From assembly GCF_042680125.1 (NCBI RefSeq), contig NZ_JBHTNY010000034.1: DNA of 64,000 nucleotides; one strand, given 5' to 3'. Positions 60,816 to 64,000 of the stretch are shown here, in pieces. The stretch comes from Robinsoniella peoriensis. GTDB lineage: Bacteria > Bacillota > Clostridia > Lachnospirales > Lachnospiraceae. The notes under the pieces are model-generated. The model had not been told where the DNA came from, made no database searches, and saw only the letters and a program-made list of their open reading frames with translations. The position numbers were made by a program, and so were the translations under genes. Each line of letters opens with the position of its first letter. Position 1 is the first letter of the stretch.

Positions 60816-60935
60816 AGTTATCCCTTCTGCATATCGCAGGCCTGTCTGCGATACTGCCTTAATAAGTAGTTTGAAAGTGCTTTTCTTTCACACTTATCCC
60901 TCCTGCATATCGCAGGCCTGTCTGCGATACTGCCT
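60816..60935 (-). repeat. duplicated palindromic leader upstream of the short GH38
   Basis: A block of about 44 bases is present twice (60816-60859 and 60892-60935), with only two or three differences. Each has a TATCGCAG/CTGCGATA stem and a ribosome-like AGAAGGGATAA or GGAGGGATAA. The copy next to the gene supplies its ribosome site. Confidence 0.65.
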
Positions 60936-60952
60936 CTCTTCTATATAAAAAT

Positions 60953-61846
60953 TTATGCCTTCCCACTGCTGAAAAGATAATGATCCATTTTTTCTTCCAC
61001 CAGCAGGCGTACCGCTTCTCTGGATTTTTCAATCACATCTTCGGGGTAACTATTCAGTTCCTCTTCGGTCATATGGCCTTCCCGGCCCACTACTGCCAGC
61101 ATCTCAAGCTCCAGATCTGTTGCAATATTCACCTTGCTCACTCCACCGGTTGGCATCTGAGCTGCTTTTGCTACCATATCACTTGGCACACCTGAACCTC
61201 CATGCAGTACCAGCGGAGTATCCGTAAGTTCATTTATTCTTGTGATTCTCATGTAATCAACACTGGGCTGTTTTACGGTATATACACCATGTGCCGTTCC
61301 AACCGATACTGCCAGGCAGTCTGTCTTGGTCTGTCTGCAGAATTCCTGTGCTTCTTTTGGGTCTGTAAACATCTCTTCATCGGTATCTGTTTCCACAAAA
61401 TCCGTCGTACCTATTTTCCCAAGCTCCGCCTCTACCGTAACACCCACCGGATGCGCAATCCCTGCAACTTTCTTTGTAACAGCCACATTCTCATCAAATT
61501 CCAGTTCTGAAGCATCGATCATTACCGAAGAAAATCCATAGTCAATTGCTTCCTGAATCACTGCTATGGTCTTCGTATGATCTAAATGCAGTGCCACCGG
61601 AACTGTCGGCTTCAATTCTTCCATAACACGGTAAAATTCCTCTGTAAATTCAGGAATTCCCACCTTATGACGTATAATTTCCTTTTCCGAAAGCTGTACA
61701 ATTACAGGAGATTTCCGATTTATAGCTGCCTCAATAATCGGCCTGATCAGCTTCGTATAACGTGCAGAAAAGGATCCCACCGCATACTGGTTCTCTGTTG
61801 CATCTTTCAAAATATCTGTCAAATTCTCTACTCTTTTTATCATCAT
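60953..61846 (-). CDS. class II fructose/tagatose-bisphosphate aldolase
   Basis: A 297-residue zinc aldolase of the FBA/GatY family: HLDHTKT near residue 85, VEAELGKIG, GTAHGVY and GGSGVPSD, with the zinc ligands in these motifs. It cleaves a ketose 1,6-bisphosphate to triose phosphates. The start is the first of two consecutive ATGs; no strong ribosome site is present because a palindromic leader sits there. It lies between GH38 and FGGY kinase genes and probably completes the breakdown of a sugar phosphate made by one of the kinases. Confidence 0.88.
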   Translation of the reverse strand: MMIKRVENLTDILKDATENQYAVGSFSARYTKLIRPIIEAAINRKSPVIVQLSEKEIIRHKVGIPEFTEEFYRVMEELKPTVPVALHLDHTKTIAVIQEAIDYGFSSVMIDASELEFDENVAVTKKVAGIAHPVGVTVEAELGKIGTTDFVETDTDEEMFTDPKEAQEFCRQTKTDCLAVSVGTAHGVYTVKQPSVDYMRITRINELTDTPLVLHGGSGVPSDMVAKAAQMPTGGVSKVNIATDLELEMLAVVGREGHMTEEELNSYPEDVIEKSREAVRLLVEEKMDHYLFSSGKA

Positions 61847-61880
61847 AATACCTATTGCATATTGCAGAATTATCTGCAAT
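61847..61880 (-). promoter_or_regulatory. palindromic leader element upstream of the FBP-type aldolase gene
   Basis: A perfect hairpin ATTGCAGA/TCTGCAAT (61861-61880, 4-base loop) ends about 14 bases before the ATG. Sequence and place match the second hairpin of the cysD and sucrose phosphorylase leaders, but the larger first hairpin is missing. Confidence 0.6.
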
Positions 61881-61921
61881 ACCCTTTCTCTCCTTCTGGA
61901 GCGTGTTTGAAAATTACTGGA

Positions 61922-62074
61922 GCGTGTTTGAAAATGCTTTCTGACAGCTGTGCGTCACACTTTGTTGGCAATTCGTTCCAATTAAAGGCGCATAGCGGGC
62001 TATATAACCTGAATCTGGAGCTAATATACCGCGAAGCAGGGTGTGCAGATAGCAGGAATGAACTTTCAAACAGG
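61922..62074 (-). mobile_element. MITE-like element between the aldolase and FGGY kinase genes
   Basis: Imperfect terminal inverted repeats bound the element: GAGCGTGTTTGAAA at the left end and, as its complement, GAGCCTGTTTGAAA at the right end. The element is about 150 bp and has no ORF. The left repeat is duplicated in tandem at about 61903-61936. The right repeat GAGCCTGTTTGA also forms the final codons and TGA stop of the FGGY kinase gene. The interior motif GCATAGCGGGCTAT also occurs at about 5618. Confidence 0.5.
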
Positions 62075-63574
62075 CTCTTGTGCCAAAGGCATATATTTCT
62101 CACTCCATATCCTGCCGTATTCCATACCTCTGTCCATATCCGGATAATACCAGTCTCTTGTCTGCAGCGGAGCATCCAGAAACAGACGGCAGGCATCGGC
62201 TCCTTCATTCTTTTTTATATATAAAGCAGCGGCTCCCAGTGCGGTTGCCTCCGAAACGGAAGGGACTTGTATAATCTTCCCCAAAACATCTGCCTTGATC
62301 TGCATCCAGACCCGGCTGTTAACCGCACCGCCTGCACAACGGACGATTCCGGGGCTTATTCCGTGCCACCGGTACAGAAGGTTCAAAATCCACGCGGCCT
62401 GATATTGAATACCTTCCATGATACCCTTTAAAATATGTGCGTATGTATGTCCCATCTTCAGCCCGATGAAATTTGCCCCGGTATCCGGTTTGAAAACAGG
62501 TGTCCCCATCCCTGTCAGATATGGAAAATATAATATCTGCGTAGGGTTCATGGGCAGAGATTCCAGCATATCATTCATTTCCTTATAGCTAATCTCTTCT
62601 TTCTGGGCTGTTTTCCGAAACCATTCTACCGACTGGCCTGCCGAAGGAATATTTCCCATCCAGAAATACCCGCCGTCTACAAAAGGACCATATATAAATC
62701 CACTTCCCTGCTTGAAATCGTCATCTGCCGCCGCCTGTGAGCCGTAATTATCCTTGGGTTTCTGTTTCAATAAACCAATATAAGTCTCAGCCGTTCCCAA
62801 ACTGTTGCATATGTCCTCTTCCCGATTCTGCAAAAGCGCAAATGCCGCGCACACATGGTCATGGCCTGCAACCGCTGCCAGGATCTCGTCCTGCTTCCTG
62901 CATCCAAGCAATCGCTTTATCTCCTGACTGCGTATAGGAATTGCATTTCCGCTTGGTAATACTTCCGGAAAATTAAAAAGTTCTAGCTTATATCCCTGTA
63001 TCCGTTCTTCATCCCAGCATCCATTTCTAATATCATAAACATAAGTTCTGGCTGCAAAGCTGGGATCGGTAACGAATTCGCCGGTCATTTTCCATGCAAT
63101 AAAATCACACATGGACAGCCAGACCGCCGTCTTCTGATCGATATGCCTGCTCTGCAATAACCATATGAATTTATAAATACCATATTTAAAACTCCCCCGC
63201 AAACCAGTGGAAGTAAAATTACGCTCTTCTTCATCGACCGGCTGTTTTGCAAGTCCCACGGTCCGCTTATCAAACCAGGGTAATATATCTGTTTCTTCTA
63301 TACCTGTCCGGCGATTCACGATCAGTCCTGCTTCTGCCATACCGGTAATACTGATCCCTTTCACCTGCCCTTTTACAGGTGCACAAAGTCTCGTCATCTG
63401 CTCCTTTACTATTCCCCAGATCACATCCGGCCTGTATACATCGCCCCACTGGTCTTTAGACATAGGGGTCACTTCTTTTTCTATTCCAATGATTCTGCCT
63501 GCGTGATCAAACAACACTGATTTAATATGGGTCGTTCCCATATCTATCCCTATTATCATAGCATTATCTTTCAT
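62066..63574 (-). CDS. FGGY-family carbohydrate kinase
   Basis: A 502-residue kinase of the FGGY family (xylulokinase, gluconokinase and relatives). N-terminal phosphate-binding motif IGIDMGTTHIKSVLFD; C-terminal CAGGAVNSRVWMQIKADVLG and VSEATALGAAALY. The substrate sugar or sugar acid cannot be told. The start overlaps the stop of the racemase-family gene (ATGA). The last codons and stop are supplied by an element terminal repeat, so the C-terminus may be altered relative to its relatives. Confidence 0.88.
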   Translation of the reverse strand: MKDNAMIIGIDMGTTHIKSVLFDHAGRIIGIEKEVTPMSKDQWGDVYRPDVIWGIVKEQMTRLCAPVKGQVKGISITGMAEAGLIVNRRTGIEETDILPWFDKRTVGLAKQPVDEEERNFTSTGLRGSFKYGIYKFIWLLQSRHIDQKTAVWLSMCDFIAWKMTGEFVTDPSFAARTYVYDIRNGCWDEERIQGYKLELFNFPEVLPSGNAIPIRSQEIKRLLGCRKQDEILAAVAGHDHVCAAFALLQNREEDICNSLGTAETYIGLLKQKPKDNYGSQAAADDDFKQGSGFIYGPFVDGGYFWMGNIPSAGQSVEWFRKTAQKEEISYKEMNDMLESLPMNPTQILYFPYLTGMGTPVFKPDTGANFIGLKMGHTYAHILKGIMEGIQYQAAWILNLLYRWHGISPGIVRCAGGAVNSRVWMQIKADVLGKIIQVPSVSEATALGAAALYIKKNEGADACRLFLDAPLQTRDWYYPDMDRGMEYGRIWSEKYMPLAQEPV

Positions 63575-63999
63575 TCTGTTTTATTTTTGCTTCTGTTCGT
63601 TTTAACTGTTTGTATATCGCAAATCATACTTTTTAATTTATCAACTCCAAGTGCAGGACTTGTCAGAATCCGATTCTGATCCATGTCTTCTTTTGCGGTA
63701 ACTGCTGATGCCATAGATGCCTGCGCCAACACAATTACATCCACTTCACCAAGATACTCTTCCACCGCATCAGCAATTTTTCTATCGTGAAGCGCTTTAT
63801 TTTGAGACATCAGTGCATCATATGCCCCTTCTACCAGAACCGACCGGACGCAGACTGCCTTTCCCGCTTCTCTTGCTTTACGTTCAATTAAATTAACCGT
63901 AGGATTTAGCGTGGTATTTAGCGTGGCAAATACACCTATTTTTTCACCTTCTGATACTGCCTTCTCTGCCATCGCCTCATCAATCCGAAGCACCGGCAC
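63571..63999 (-). CDS. Asp/Glu racemase-family protein, C-terminal part
   Basis: The last 142 residues of a gene that continues beyond the right edge. Motifs of the Asp/Glu/hydantoin racemase fold are visible: KIGVFATLNTTLNPT and VDVIVLAQASMAS, although the second catalytic cysteine region of true racemases is not evident (AQASMAS instead of a GC motif). Its stop overlaps the FGGY kinase start. A role in sugar acid or related metabolism is inferred from context. Confidence 0.7.
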   Translation of the reverse strand: MPVLRIDEAMAEKAVSEGEKIGVFATLNTTLNPTVNLIERKAREAGKAVCVRSVLVEGAYDALMSQNKALHDRKIADAVEEYLGEVDVIVLAQASMASAVTAKEDMDQNRILTSPALGVDKLKSMICDIQTVKTNRSKNKTE

Positions 64000-64000
64000 T

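Noticed and set aside
61870..62208. Minus-strand 112-codon frame between the aldolase and FGGY kinase
   Set aside because: It overlaps the kinase gene in another frame and runs through the MITE-like element.

Overview
The window looks like a chromosome segment of an anaerobic gut-type Firmicute, most likely a member of the Lachnospiraceae or a related clostridial family. The basis is low GC, strong AGGAGG-type ribosome sites, LytTR/GHKL two-component genes, a SpoIIE/anti-sigma/STAS partner-switching module, a MecA-like penicillin-binding protein, and a clostridial APS reductase-like sulfate operon. No rRNA, tRNA, CRISPR array or intact insertion sequence was recognised. Most genes lie on the minus strand. 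Start codons were revised where a Shine-Dalgarno site or family length required it.

Layout. 0.1-5.6 kb: two divergent LytTR response regulators, one in an operon with a secreted or anchored surface protein and a 7TM-DISM/GHKL sensor kinase. 5.6-13.5 kb: a radical-SAM RiPP cluster (SPASM maturase, a Nif11-type Cys precursor, a second double-glycine precursor, a third leader-like small protein, a short HlyD-type protein, a C39-peptidase ABC exporter and a second NHLM-type ABC protein), ending with a STAS anti-sigma antagonist. 13.6-19 kb: an ECF-like sigma factor, RsbW-like kinase, SpoIIE phosphatase with Cache sensor, a GNAT-like protein and a broken MATE-HATPase gene. 19.3-21.1 kb: an ECF sigma/DUF4179 anti-sigma pair. 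21.5-23.5 kb: a GH42 beta-galactosidase. 23.6-27 kb: a penicillin-binding protein with two BlaI/MecI-type operator matches, and a companion exported protein.

27.3-31.5 kb holds two paralogous lipoproteins, two small unknown genes, and five copies of one promoter architecture, some of which appear to drive short structured RNAs. 31.5-40.9 kb is a sulfate assimilation operon (sbp, cysT, cysW, cysA, AprA-like, AprB-like, cysD, cysN). It is headed by yezD and a 15-31 residue cysteine-rich leader peptide, with a strong promoter upstream. 41.1-64 kb has a MATE transporter, an MBL-fold hydrolase and a glycan-catabolic cluster: sucrose phosphorylase family, class II aldolase, GH36-type, GH2, two GH38 alpha-mannosidases, a UroD-like protein, ROK kinase, SIS protein, DUF1537 kinase, class II FBP-type aldolase, FGGY kinase and a partial Asp/Glu racemase-family gene.

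Repeats explain much of what the genes do not. A palindromic, structured leader family sits directly upstream of several unrelated start codons (STAS, cysD, sucrose phosphorylase, the shorter GH38, FBP aldolase, SIS). In three copies it carries a short upstream ORF with a good ribosome site that overlaps, abuts or fuses with the main gene. There are also a MITE-like element that supplies the stop codon of the FGGY kinase, a dispersed intergenic repeat in four degenerate copies, and a 32-bp tandem repeat array. The items most worth following up are the cysteine-rich leader of the sulfate operon, the structured leader family, and the shared-promoter small RNA family.
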